Positions 33,966-48,100 of a stretch of DNA of 64,000 nt are shown piece after piece. The DNA is from Stichopus chloronotus (taxonomy: Eukaryota > Echinodermata > Holothuroidea > Aspidochirotida > Stichopodidae). The notes under the pieces were generated by a model, which was not told the origin of the DNA, ran no database searches, and saw only the letters and a program-made list of their open reading frames with translations. Both the position numbers and the translations under genes were made by a program. The stretch spans positions 32,274,962 to 32,338,961 of the forward strand of contig CM037829.1 of NCBI GenBank assembly GCA_021234535.1. The letters run 5' to 3'. Position 1 is the first letter of the stretch; every line of letters begins with the position of its first letter.

Positions 33966-36900
33966 TCGAAATTGTAATTTTGGTTAACAAGAAATACATT
34001 TTTAAAATCATTGTTTCTGGATACGCTAAAGTAGAGGAGGAGGGCAGACGTAATGGAAGATATTGGCATCCTTATTCTATAAATGAACGTGTATATATTT
34101 TAAACCAACTCTGATTTTGTTTCAAAATAATTTTTTTGCCTTTTTTTTGAAAATAAAAGTCTCCTCAAACATTTCATTTCTCTGATATGGTTTTTAAGAT
34201 GATGTTTAACTAAAAGTAGGGTATAGAACATTCTTAAACGTGTAAACGATATTGGAGTGTTTCCGATATATCAATGCTGTTGATGACGTCATCAATTACT
34301 TTTTACCCTTTTGTGGGTTCCTAATATTGACGGAATTGTTGTATCTCTTTGTTAGCAATACAATTTCCAGTTTTGAAACAATTCGGGGATTTGATCGATT
34401 TTGGCCTAATTGTGACATTTTGGTAAGACTATAGCCTTACAGTTCAATCAAAATACGGAGAAATTGATGAATTTTTCGATTCTTACCTAAGTCTCGAATA
34501 TCGCTTAAATCAAGAATCAAAATCAATATGAAATCATGTAGAGCTAAAATTTTATTTTACTTAACAAGAAATACACTTTTAAAATCATTGTTTCTGGATA
34601 CGCTAAAGTAGAGGAGGAGGGGAGACGTAATGGAAGATATTGGCATCCTTATTCTATAAATGAACGTGTATATATTTTAAACTAACTCTGAATTCCTTTC
34701 AAAATAATTATTTTGGTATTATTGTGGAAAATAGAAGTCCCCTTCAACGTTTCTTTCCTTTGAGATGATTTTTAAGATGATTTTGAACTAACAGTAGGGT
34801 ATAGAATATTCTTTAAAGTGTAAATGATATGGGAGTGTTTCTGACATATCAATTCTGTTGATGACGTCATCAATTACGTTTTACCCTTTTGTGGGTTCTT
34901 CATATTGATGGAAGAGTTATATCTCTTTGTTAGCAATACAATTTCCAGTTTTGAAACAATTCGGGGATTTGATCGATTTTGGCCTAATTGTGACATTTTG
35001 GTAAGACGATAGCCTTACAGTTTCATCAAAATACGGAGAAATTGATGAATTTTTCGATTATTACCAAAGTCTCGAATATCGCTTAAATCAAGATTCTAAA
35101 TCAATATAAAATCATATAGAGCTCGAAATTGTAACTTTGATTAACAAGAAATACATTTTTAAAATCATTGTTTGTGATTACGCTACAGTAGAGGAGGAGG
35201 GGAGACGTAATGGAAGATATTGGCAACCTTATTCTATAAATGAACGTGTAGATATTTTTAAACCAACTATGACTTCGTTCCAAAATAATTATTTTGGCTG
35301 TTTTGTTGAAAAGAGAAGTCCCCTTAAACGTTACTTTTCTCTGATATGGTTTTTAAGATGATTTTTAACTAAAAGTAGGGTTTAGAACATTCTTCAACGT
35401 GTAAACGATATTGGAGTATTTCTGATATATCAATGCTGTTGTTGACGTCATCAATTACTTTTACCCTTTTGTGGGTTCTTCATATTGATGGAAGAGTTAT
35501 ATCTCTTTGTTAGCAATACAATTTCCAGTTTTGAAACAATTCGCCGATTTGATCGATTTTGGCCTAATTGTGACATTTTGGTAAGACTATAGCCTCACAG
35601 TTTAATCAAAATACGGAGAAATTGATGAATTTTTCGATTATTACCAAAGTCTCGAATATCGCTTAAATCAAGATTCTAAATCAATATGAAATTATGTAGA
35701 GCTCGAAATTGTAATTTTGGTTAACAAGAAATACATTTTTAAAATCATTGTTTCTGGATACGCTAAAGTAGAGGAGGAGGGCAGACGTAATGGAAGATAT
35801 TGGCATCCTTATTCTATAAATGAACGTGTATATATTTTAAACCAACTCTGATTTTGTTTCAAAATAATTTTTTTGCCTTTTTTTTGAAAATAAAAGTCTC
35901 CTCAAACATTTCATTTCTCTGATATGGTTTTTAAGATGATGTTTAACTAAAAGTAGGGTATAGAACATTCTTAAACGTGTAAACGATATTGGAGTGTTTC
36001 CGATATATCAATGCTGTTGATGACGTCATCAATTACTTTTTACCCTTTTGTGGGTTCCTAATATTGACGGAATTGTTGTATCTCTTTGTTAGCAATACAA
36101 TTTCCAGTTTTGAAACAATTCGGGGATTTGATCGATTTTGGCCTAATTGTGACATTTTGGTAAGACTATAGCCTTACAGTTCAATCAAAATACGGAGAAA
36201 TTGATGAATTTTTCGATTCTTACCTAAGTCTCGAATATCGCTTAAATCAAGAATCAAAATCAATATGAAATCATGTAGAGCTAAAATTTTATTTTACTTA
36301 ACAAGAAATACACTTTTAAAATCATTGTTTCTGGATACGCTAAAGTAGAGGAGGAGGGGAGACGTAATGGAAGATATTGGCATCCTTATTCTATAAATGA
36401 ACGTGTATATATTTTAAACTAACTCTGAATTCCTTTCAAAATAATTATTTTGGTATTATTGTGGAAAATAGAAGTCCCCTTCAACGTTTCTTTCCTTTGA
36501 GATGATTTTTAAGATGATTTTGAACTAACAGTAGGGTATAGAATATTCTTTAAAGTGTAAATGATATGGGAGTGTTTCTGACATATCAATTCTGTTGATG
36601 ACGTCATCAATTACGTTTTACCCTTTTGTGGGTTCTTCATATTGATGGAAGAGTTATATCTCTTTGTTAGCAATACAATTTCCAGTTTTGAAACAATTCG
36701 GGGATTTGATCGATTTTGGCCTAATTGTGACATTTTGGTAAGACGATAGCCTTACAGTTTCATCAAAATACGGAGAAATTGATGAATTTTTCGATTATTA
36801 CCAAAGTCTCGAATATCGCTTAAATCAAGATTCTAAATCAATATAAAATCATATAGAGCTCGAAATTGTAACTTTGATTAACAAGAAATACATTTTTAAA

Positions 36901-37049
36901 ATCATTGTTTGTGATTACGCTACAGTAGAGGAGGAGGGGAGACGTAATGGAAGATATTGGCAACCTTATTCTATAAATGAACGTGTAGATATTTTTAAAC
37001 CAACTATGACTTCGTTCCAAAATAATTATTTTGGCTGTTTTGTTGAAAA
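33966..37049 (+). repeat. 1,737-bp trimer higher-order repeat, about 1.8 copies
   Basis: Copy 1 is 33966-35702 and copy 2 is 35703 to about 37049. They share rare variants such as TTTTTTTGCCTTTTTTTTGA, GACGGAATTGTTGTATCTC and GTGATTACGCTACAG in identical order and look almost identical by eye. Copy 2 stops matching at CCCCTTAAACGTTAC versus CTCCTCAAACGTTTC. Confidence 0.75.
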
Positions 37050-40000
37050 GAGAAGTCTCCTCAAACGTTTCTTTTCTCTGAGATGGTTTTTAAGATGATT
37101 TTGAACTAAAAGTAGGGTATAGAACATTCTTCAACGTGTAAACGATATTGGAGTGTTTCTGACATATCAATGCTGTTGATGACGTCATCAATTACTTTTT
37201 ACCCTTTTGTCGGTTCCTAATATTGATGGAATGGTTATATCTCTTTGTTAGCAATACAATTTCCAGTTTTGAAACAATTCGGGGATTTGATCGATTTTGG
37301 CCTAATTGTGACATTTTGGTAAGACGATAGCCTTACAGTTTAATCAAAATACGGAGAAATTGATGAATTTTTCGATTATTACCAAATTCTCGAATATCGC
37401 TTAAATCAAGATTCTAAATCAATATAAAATCATATAGAGCTCGAAATTGTAACTTTGATTAACAAGAAATACATTTTTAAAATCATTGTTTGTGGATACG
37501 CTACAGTAGAGGAGGGGGGCAGACGTAATGGAAGATATTGGCATCCTTATTCTATAAATGAATGTGTATATATTTTAAACCAACTCTGATTTTGTTTCAA
37601 AATAATTATTTTGCCATTTTTGTTGAAAACAGAATTCACCTCAAACGTTTCTTTTCTCTGAGATGTTTTTTAAGATGATTTTAAACTAAAAGTAGGGTAT
37701 AGGACATTCTTCAACGTGTAAACAAAATTGGAGTGTTTCTGATATATCAATGCTGTTGATAACGTCACCAATTACTTTTTACCCTTTTGTGGGTTCTTGA
37801 TATTGATGGAATTATTATATCTCTTTGTTAGCAATACAATTTCCAGTTTTGAAACAATTCGGGGATTTGATCGATTTTGGCCTAATTGTGACATTTTGGT
37901 AAGACTATAGCCTCACAGTTTAATCAAAATACGGAGAAATTGATGAATATTTCGATTATTACCAAATTCTCGAATATCGCTTAATTCAAGATTCTAAATC
38001 AATACGAAATCATGTAGAGTTCGAATTTGTAATTTTGGTTAACAAGAAATACATTTTCAAAATCATTGTTTCTGTATACGCTACAGTAGAGGAGGGGGGG
38101 GGGGGAGACGTAATGGAAGATATTGGCATACTTATTCTATAAATGAACGTGTATATATTTTAAACCAACTCTGATTTCGTTTCAAAATAATTATTTTGCC
38201 ATTTTTGTTCAAAATAGAAATCTTCTCAAACGTTTCTTTTCTCTAAGATAGTTTAAAGATTATTTGTAACTAAAAGTAGGGTATAGAACATTCTTCAACG
38301 TGTAAACGATATTGGCGTGTTTCTGACATATCAATGCTGTTGATGACGTCATCAATTACTTTTTACCCTTTTGTCGGTTGCTAATATTGATGGAATGGTT
38401 ATATCTCTTTGTTAGCAATACAATTTCCAGTTTTGAAACAATTCGGGGATTTGATCGATTTTGGCCTAATTGTGACATTTTGGTAAGACTATAGCCTTAC
38501 AGTTTAATCAAAATACGGAGAAATTGATGGATTTTTCGATTATTACCAAAGTCTGGAATATCGCTTGAATCAAGACTCAAAATCAATATGAAATCATGTA
38601 GAGGTAAAAATTTATTCCGCTTTAACAAGAAATACACTTTTAAAATGATTGTTTCTGGATACTCCAAAGTAGAGGAGGAGGGGAGACGTAATGGAAGATA
38701 TTGGCATCCTTATTCTATAAATGAACGTGTATATACTTTAAACCAACTCTGATTTCGTTTCAAAATAATTCTTTTGCCATTTTTTTTGAAAATAAAAGTC
38801 TCCTCAAACGTTTCATTTCTCTGAGATGGTTTTTAAGATGATTTTGAACTAAAAGTAAGGTAGAGAACATTCTTCAACGTGTAAACGAAATTGGAGTGTT
38901 TCTGACATGTCAATGGTGTTGATGACGTCATCAATTACGTTTTACCCTTTTGTGGGTTCTTCATATTGATGGAATCGTTATGTCTCTTTGTTAGCAATAC
39001 AATTTCCAGTATTGAAACAATTCGGGGATTTGATCGATTTTGGCCTAATTGTGACATTTTGGTAAGACTATAGCCTCACAGTTTAATCAAAATACGGAGA
39101 AATTGATGAATATTTCGATTATTACCAAATTCTCGAATATCGCTTCAATCACGATTCTAAATCAATATGAAATCATGTAGAGTTCGAAATTGTAATTTTG
39201 GTTAACAAGAAATACATTTTTAAAATCATTGTTTCTGGATACGCTAAAGTAGAGGAGGAGGGCAGACGTAATGGAAGATATTGGCATCCTTATTCTATAA
39301 ATGAACGTGTATATATTTTAAACCAACTCTGAATTCCTTTCAAAATAATTATTTTGGTATTATTGTGGAAAATAGAAGTCCCCTTCAACGTTTCTTTCCT
39401 TTGAGATGATTTTTAAGATGATTTTGAACTAACAGTAGGGTATAGAATATTCTTTAAAGTGTAAATGATATGGGAGTGTTTCTGACATATCAATTCTGTT
39501 GATGACGTCATCAATTACGTTTTACCCTTTTGTGGGTTCTTGATATTGATGGAAGAGTTATATCTCTTCGTTAGCAATACAATTTCCAGTTTTGAAACAA
39601 TTCGGGGATTTGATCGATTTTGGCCTAATTGTGACATTTTGGTAAGACGATAGCCTTACAGTTTCATCAAAATACGGAGAAATTGATGAATTTTTCGATT
39701 ATTACCAAAGTCTCGAATATCGCTTAAATCAAGATTCTAAATCAATATAAAATCATATAGAGCTCGAAATTGTAACTTTGATTAACAAGAAATACATTTT
39801 TAAAATCATTGTTTGTGATTACGCTACAGTAGAGGAGGAGGGGAGACGTAATGGAAGATATTGGCAACCTTATTCTATAAATGAACGTGTATATATTTTA
39901 AACCAACTATGACTTCGTTCCAAAATAATTATTTTGGCTGTTTTGTTGAAAAGAGAAGTCCCCTTAAACGTTTCTTTACTCTGATATAGTTTTTAAGATG

Positions 40001-43000
40001 ATTTTGAACTAAAAGTAGGGTATAGAACATTCTTAAACGTGTAAACGATATTGGAGTGTTTCCGATATATCAATGCTGTTGATGACGTCATCAATTACTT
40101 TTTACCCCTTTGTGGGTTCCTAATATTGACGGAATTGTTGTATCTCTTTGTTAGCAATACAATTTCCAGTTTTGAAACAATTCGGGGATTTGATCGATTT
40201 TGGCCTAATTGTGACATTTTGGTAAGACTATAGCCTTACAGTTCAATCAAAATACGGAGAAATTGATGAATTTTTCGATTCTTACCTAAGTCTCGAATAT
40301 CGCTTAAATCAAGAATCAAAATCAATATGAAATCATGTAGAGCTAAAATTTTATTTTACTTAACAAGAAATACACTTTTAAAATCATTGTTTCTGGATAC
40401 GCTAAAGTAGAGGAGGAGGGGAGACGTAATGGAAGATATTGGCAACCTTATTCTATAAATGAACGTGTATATATTTTTAAACCAACTATGACTTCGTTCC
40501 AAAATAATTATTTTGGCTGTTTTGTTGAAAAGAGAAGTCCCCTTAAACGTTACTTTTCTCTGAGATGGTTTTTAAGATGATTTTTAACTAAAAGTAGGGT
40601 TTAGAACATTCTTCAACGTGTAAACGATATTGGAGTATTTCTGATATATCAATGCTGTTGTTGACGTCATCAATTACTTTTACCCTTTTGTGGGTTCTTC
40701 ATATTGATGGAAGAGTTATATCTCTTTGTTAGCAATACAATTTCCAGTTTTGAAACAATTCGCCGATTTGATCGATTTTGGCCTAATTGTGACATTTTGG
40801 TAAGACTATAGCCTTACAGTTTAATCAAAATACGGAGAAATTGATGAATTTTTCGATTATTACCAAAGTCTCGAATATCGCTTAAATCAAGATTCTAAAT
40901 CAATATGAAATTATGTAGAGCTCGAAATTGTAATTTTGGTTAACAAGAAATACATTTTTAAAATCATTGTTTCTGGATACGCTAAAGTAGAGGAGGAGGG
41001 CAGACGTAATGGACGATTTTGGCATCCTTATTCTATAAATGAACGTGTATATATTTTAAACCAACTCTGATTTCGTTTCAAAATAATTCTTTTGGCTGTT
41101 TTGTTGAAAATAGAAGTCTCCCCAAACGTTTCTTTTCTCTGAGATGGTTTTTAAGATGATTTTGAACTAAAAGTAGGGTATAGAACATTCTTCAACGTGA
41201 AAACGATATGGGAGTGTTTCTGATATATCAATGCTGTTGATGACGTCATCAATTACTTTTTACCCGTTTGTGGGTTCTTGATATTGATGGAATTATTATA
41301 TCTCTTTGTTAGCAATACAATTTCCAGTTTGGAACAATTCGGGGATTTGATCGATTTTGGCCTAATTGTGACATTTTGGTAAGACTATAGCCTTACAGTT
41401 TAATCAAAATACGGAGAAATTGATGAATTTTTCGATTATTACCAAAGTCTCGAATATCGCTTAAATCAAGACTCAAAATCAATATGAAATCATGTAGAGC
41501 TAAAATTTTATTTTACTTAACAAGAAATACACTTTTAAAATCATTGTTTCTGGATACTCCAAAGTAGAGGAGGAGGGGAGACGTAATGGAAGATATTGGC
41601 ATCCTTATTCTATAAATGAACGTGTATATATTTTAAACCAACTCTGATTTCGTTTCAAAATAATTATTTTGCCATTTTTGTTCAAAATAGAAATCTCCTC
41701 AAACGTTTCTTTCCTCTAAGATAGTTTAAAGTTGATTTTTAAGTAAAAGTAGGGTATAGAACATTCTTCAACGTGTAAACGATATTGGAGTGTTTCTGAC
41801 ATATCAATGCTGTTGATGACGTCATCAATTACGTTTTACCCTTTTGTGGGTTCTTCATATTGATGGAAGAGTTATATCTCTTTGGTAGCAATACAATTTC
41901 CAGTTTTGAAACAATTCGGGGATTTGATCGATTTTGGCCTAATTGTGACATTTTGGTAAGACGATAACCTTACAGTTTAATCAAAATACGGAGAAATTGA
42001 TGAATTTTTCGATTATTACCAAATTCTCGAATATCGCTTAAATCAAGATTCTAAATCAATATAAAATCATATAGAGCTCGAAATTGTAACTTTGATTAAC
42101 AAGAAATACATTTTTAAAATCATTGTTTGTGATTACGCTACAGTAGAGGAGGAGGGGAGACGTAATGGAAGATATTGGCAACCTTATTCTATAAATGAAC
42201 GTGTATATATTTTAAACCAACTATGACTTCGTTCCAAAATAATTATTTTGGCTGTTTTGTTGAAAAGAGAAGTCCCCTTAAACGTTTCTTTACTCTGATA
42301 TAGTTTTTAAGATGATTTTGAACTAAAAGTAGGGTATAGAACATTCTTAAACGTGTAAACGATATTGGAGTGTTTCCGATATATCAATGCTGTTGATGAC
42401 GTCATCCATTACTTTTTACCCTTTTGTGGATTCCCAATATTGATGGAATTGTTGTATCTCTTTGTTAGCAATACAATTTCCAGTTTTGAAACAATTCGGG
42501 GATTTGATCGATTTTGGCCTAATTGTGACATTTTGGTAAGACTATAGCCTTACAGTTTAATAAAAATATGGAGAAATTGATGAATTTTTCGATTATTACC
42601 AAATTCTCGAATATCGCTTAAATCAAGATTCTAAATCAATATAAAATCATATAGAGCTCGAAATTGTAACGTTGATTAACAAGAAATACATTTTTAAAAT
42701 CATTGTTTGTGGATACGCTACAGTAGAGGAGGAGGGCAGACCTAATGTAAGATATTGGTATCCTTATTCTATAAATGAACGTGTATATATTTTCAACCAA
42801 CTCTGATTTCGTTTCAAAATAATTATTTTGGCATTGTTGTTGAAAACAGAAGTCTCCTCAAACGTTTCTTTTCACTGAGATGGTTTTTAAGATGATTTTG
42901 AACTAAAAGTAGGGTATAGGACATTCTTCAACGTGTAAACAAAATTGGAGTGTTTCTGATATATCAATGCTGTTGATGACGTCACCAATTACTTTTTACC

Positions 43001-45129
43001 CTTTTGTGGGTTCTTGATATTGATGGAATTTTTATATCTCTTTGTTAGCAATACAATTTCCAGTTTTGAAACAATTCGGGGATTTGATCGATTTTGGCCT
43101 AATTGTGACATTTTGGTAAGACTATAGCCTTACAGTTTAATCAAAATACGGAGAAATTGATGAATTTTTCGATTATTACCAAAGTCTCGAATATCGCTTC
43201 AATCACGATTCTAAATCAATATGAAATCATGTAGAGTTCGAAATTGTAATTTTGGTTAACAAGAAATACATTTTTAAAATCATTGTTTCTGGATACGCTA
43301 AAGTAGAGGAGGAGGGCAGATGTAATGGAAGATATTGGCATCCTTATTCTATAAATGAACGTGTATATATTTTAAACCAACTCTGATTTCGTTTCAAAAT
43401 AATTCTTTTGCCATTTTTTTTGAAAATAAAAGTCTCCTCAAACGTTTCATTTCTCTGAGATGGTTTTTAAGATGATTTTTAACTAAAAGTAAGGTAGAGA
43501 ACATTCTTCAACGTGTAAACGAAATTGGAGTGTTTCTGACATGTCAATGGTGTTGATGACGTCATCAATTACGTTTTACCCTTTTGTGGGTTCTTCATAT
43601 TGATGGAATCGTTATGTCTCTTTGTTAGCAATACAATTTCCAGTATTGAAACAATTCGGGGATTTGATCGATTTTGGCCTAATTGTGACATTTTGGTAAG
43701 ACTATAGCCTTACAGTTTAATCAAAATACGGAGAAATTGATGAATTTTTCGATTATTACCAAATTCTCGAATATCGCTTAAATCAAGATTCTAAATCAAT
43801 ACGAAATCATATAGAGCTCGAAATTGTAACTTTGATTAACAAGAAATACATTTTTAAAATCATTGTTTGTGGATACGCTACAGTAGAGGAGGAGGTGAGA
43901 CGTAATGGAAAATATTGGCATCCTTATTCTATAAATGAACGTGTATATATTTTAAACCAACTCTGAATTCCTTTCAAAATAATTATTTTGGTATTATTGT
44001 GGAAAATAGAAGTCCCCTTCAACGTTTCTTTCCTTTGAGATGATTTTTAAGATGATTTTGAACTAAAAGTAGGGTATAGAATATTCTTTAAAGTGTAAAT
44101 GATATGGGAGTGTTTCTGACATATCAATGCTGTTGATGACGTCACCAATTACTTTTTACCCTTTTGTGGGTTCTTCATATTGATGGAAGAGTTATATCTC
44201 TTTGTTAGCAATACAATTTCCAGTTTTGAAACAATTCGGGGATTTGATCGATTTTGGCCTAATTGTGACATTTTGGTAAGACGATAGCCTTACAGTTTAA
44301 TCAAAATACGGAGAAATTGATGAATTTTTCGATTATTACCAAAGTCTCGAATATCGCTTAAATCAAGATTCTAAATCAATATGAAATTATGTAGAGCTCG
44401 AAATTGTAATTTTGGTTAACAAGAAATACATTTTTAAAATCATTGTTTCTGGATACGCTAAAGTAGAGGAGGAGGGCAGACGTAATGGACGATTTTGGCA
44501 TCCTTATTCTATAAATGAACGTGTATATATTTTAAACCAACTCTGATTTCGTTTCAAAATAATTCTTTTGGCTGTTTTGTTGAAAATAGAAGTCTCCCCA
44601 AACGTTCCTTTTCTCTGAGATGGTTTTTAAGATGATTTTGAACTAAAAGTAGGCTATAGAACATTCTTCAACGTGTAAACGATATTGGAGTGTTTCTGAT
44701 ATATCAATGCTGTTGATGACGTCATCAATTACTTTTTACCCGTTTGTGGGTTCTTGATATTGATGGAATTATTATATCTCTTTGTTAGCAATACAATTTC
44801 CAGTTTGGAACAATTCGGGGATTTGATCGATTTCGGCCTAATTGTGACATTTTGGTAAGACTATAGCCTTACAGTTTAATCAAAATACGGAGAAATTGAT
44901 GAATTTTTCGATTATTACCAAAGTCTCGAATATCGCTTAAATCAAGACTCAAAATCAATATGAAATCATGTAGAGCTAAAATTTTATTTTACTTAACAAG
45001 AAATACACTTTTAAAATCATTGTTTCTGGATACTCCAAAGTAGAGGAGGAGGGGAGACGTAATGGAAGATATTGGCATCCTTATTCTATAAATGAACGTG
45101 TATATATTTTAAACCAACTCTGATTTCGT

Positions 45130-48100
45130 TTCAAAATAATTATTTTGCCATTTTTGTTGAAAATAGAATTCACCTCAAACGTTTCTTTTCTCTGAGATGT
45201 TTTTTAAGATGATTTTAAACTAAAAGTAGGGTATAGGACATTCTTCAACGTGTAAACAAAATTGGAGTGTTTCTGATATATCAATGCTGTTGATAACGTC
45301 ACCAATTACTTTTTACCCTTTTGTGGGTTCTTGATATTGATGGAATTATTATATCTCTTTGTTAGCAATACAATTTCCAGTTTTGAAACAATTCGGGGAT
45401 TTGATCGATTTTGGCCTAATTGTGACATTTTGGTAAGACTATAGCCTTACAGTTTAATCAAAATACGGAGAAATTGATGAATATTTCGATTATTACCAAA
45501 ATCTCGAATATCGCTTAATTCAAGATTCTAAATCAATACGAAATCATGTAGAGTTCGAATTTGTAATTTTGGTTAACAAGAAATACATTTTCAAAATCAT
45601 TGTTTCTGTATACGCTACAGTAGAGGAGGGGGGGGGGAGACGTAATGGAAGATATTGGCATACTTATTCTATAAATGAACGTGTATATATTTTAAACCAA
45701 CTCTGATTTCGTTTCAAAATAATTATTTTGCCATTTTTGTTCAAAATAGAAATCTTCTCAAACGTTTCTTTTCTCTAAGATAGTTTAAAGATTATTTGTA
45801 ACTAAAAGTAGGGTATAGAACATTCTTCAACGTGTAAACGATATTGGAGTGTTTCTGATATATCAATGCTGTTGATGACGTCATCAATTACTTTTTACCC
45901 ATTTGTCGGTTCTTCATATTGATGGAATGGTTATATCTCTTTGTTAGCAATACAATTTCCAGTTTTGAAACAATTCGGGGATTTGATCGATTTTGTCCTA
46001 ATTTTGACATTTTGGTAAGACTATAGCCTTACAGTTTAATCAAAATACGGAGAAATTGATGGATTTTTCGATTATTACCAAAGTCTGGAATATCGCTTGA
46101 ATCAAGACTCAAAATCAATATGAAATCATGTAGAGGTAAAAATTTATTCCGCTTTAACAAGAAATACACTTTTAAAATGATTGTTTCTGGATACTCCAAA
46201 GTAGAGGAGGAGGGGAGACGTAATGGAAGATATTGGCATCCTTATTCTATAAATGAACGTGTATATACTTTAAACCAACTCTGATTTCGTTTCAAAATAA
46301 TTCTTTTGCCATTTTTTTTGAAAATAAAAGTCTCCTCAAACGTTTCATTTCTCTGAGATGGTTTTTAAGATGATTTTGAACTAAAAGTAAGGTAGAGAAC
46401 ATTCTTCAACGTGTAAACGAAATTGGAGTGTTTCTGACATGTCAATGGTGTTGATGACGTCATCAATTACGTTTTACCCTTTTGTGGGTTCTTCATATTG
46501 ATGGAATCGTTATGTCTCTTTGTTAGCAATACAATTTCCAGTATTGAAACAATTCGGGGATTTGATCGATTTTGGCCTAATTGTGACATTTTGGTAAGAC
46601 TATAGCCTCACAGTTTAATCAAAATACGGAGAAATTGATGAATATTTCGATTATTACCAAATTCTCGAATATCGCTTCAATCACGATTCTAAATCAATAT
46701 GAAATCATGTAGAGTTCGAAATTGTAATTTTGGTTAACAAGAAATACATTTTTAAAATCATTGTTTCTGGATACGCTAAAGTAGAGGAGGAGGGCAGACG
46801 TAATATAAGATATTGGCATCCTTATTCTATAAATGAACGTGTATATATTTTAAACCAACTCTGATTTCGTTTCAAAATAATTCTTTTGCCATTTTTTTTG
46901 AAAATAAAAGTCTCCTCAAACGTTTCATTTCTCTGAGATGGTTTTTAAGATGATTTTTAACTAAAAGTAAGGTAGAGAACATTCTTCAACGTGTAAACGA
47001 AATTGGAGTGTTTCTGACATGTCAATGGTGTTGATGACGTCATCAATTACGTTTTACCCTTTTGTGGGTTCTTCATATTGATGGAATCGTTATGTCTCTT
47101 TGTTAGCAATACAATTTCCAGTATTGAAACAATTCGGGGATTTGATCGATTTTGGCCTAATTGTGACATTTTGGTAAGACTATAGCCTCACAGTTTAATC
47201 AAAATACGGAGAAATTGATGAATATTTCGATTATTACCAAATTCTCGAATATCGCTTCAATCACGATTCTAAATCAATATGAAATCATGTAGAGTTCGAA
47301 ATTGTAATTTTGGTTAACAAGAAATACATTTTTAAAATCATTGTTTCTGGATACGCTAAAGTAGAGGAGGAGGGCAGACGTAATGGAAGATATTGGCATC
47401 CTTATTCTATAAATGAACGTGTATATATTTTAAACCAACTCTGATTTCGTTTCAAAATAATTCTTTTGCCTTTTTTTTGAAAATAGAAGTCTCCTCAAAC
47501 ATTTCATTTCTCTGAGATGGTTTTTAAGATGATGTTTAACTAAAAGTAGGGTATAGAACATTCTTCAACGTGAAAACGATATTGGAGTGTTTCTGATATA
47601 TCAATGCTGTTGATGACGTCATCAATTACTTTTTACCCTTTTCGGGGTTCTTGATATTGATGGAAGGGTTATATCTCTTTGTTAGCAATACAATTTCCAG
47701 TTTTGAAACAATTCGCCGATTTGATCGATTTTGGCCTAATTGTGACATTTTGGTAAGACTATAGCCTTACAGTTTAATCAAAATACGGAGAAATTGATGA
47801 ATTTTTCGATTATTACCAAAGTCTCGAATATCGCTTAAATCAAGATTCTAAATCAATATGAAATCATGTAGAGCTCGAAATTGTAATTTTGGTTAACAAG
47901 AAATACATTTTTAAAAACATTGCTTGTGGATACGCTAAAGTACAGGAGTAGGGCAGACGTAATGGAAGATATTGGCATCCTTATTCTATAAATGAACGTG
48001 TATATATTTTAAACCAACTCTGATTTCCTTTCAAAATAATTATTTTGCCATTTTTGTTGAAAATAGAAGTCTCCTCAAACGTTTCTTTTCTCTGAGATGG

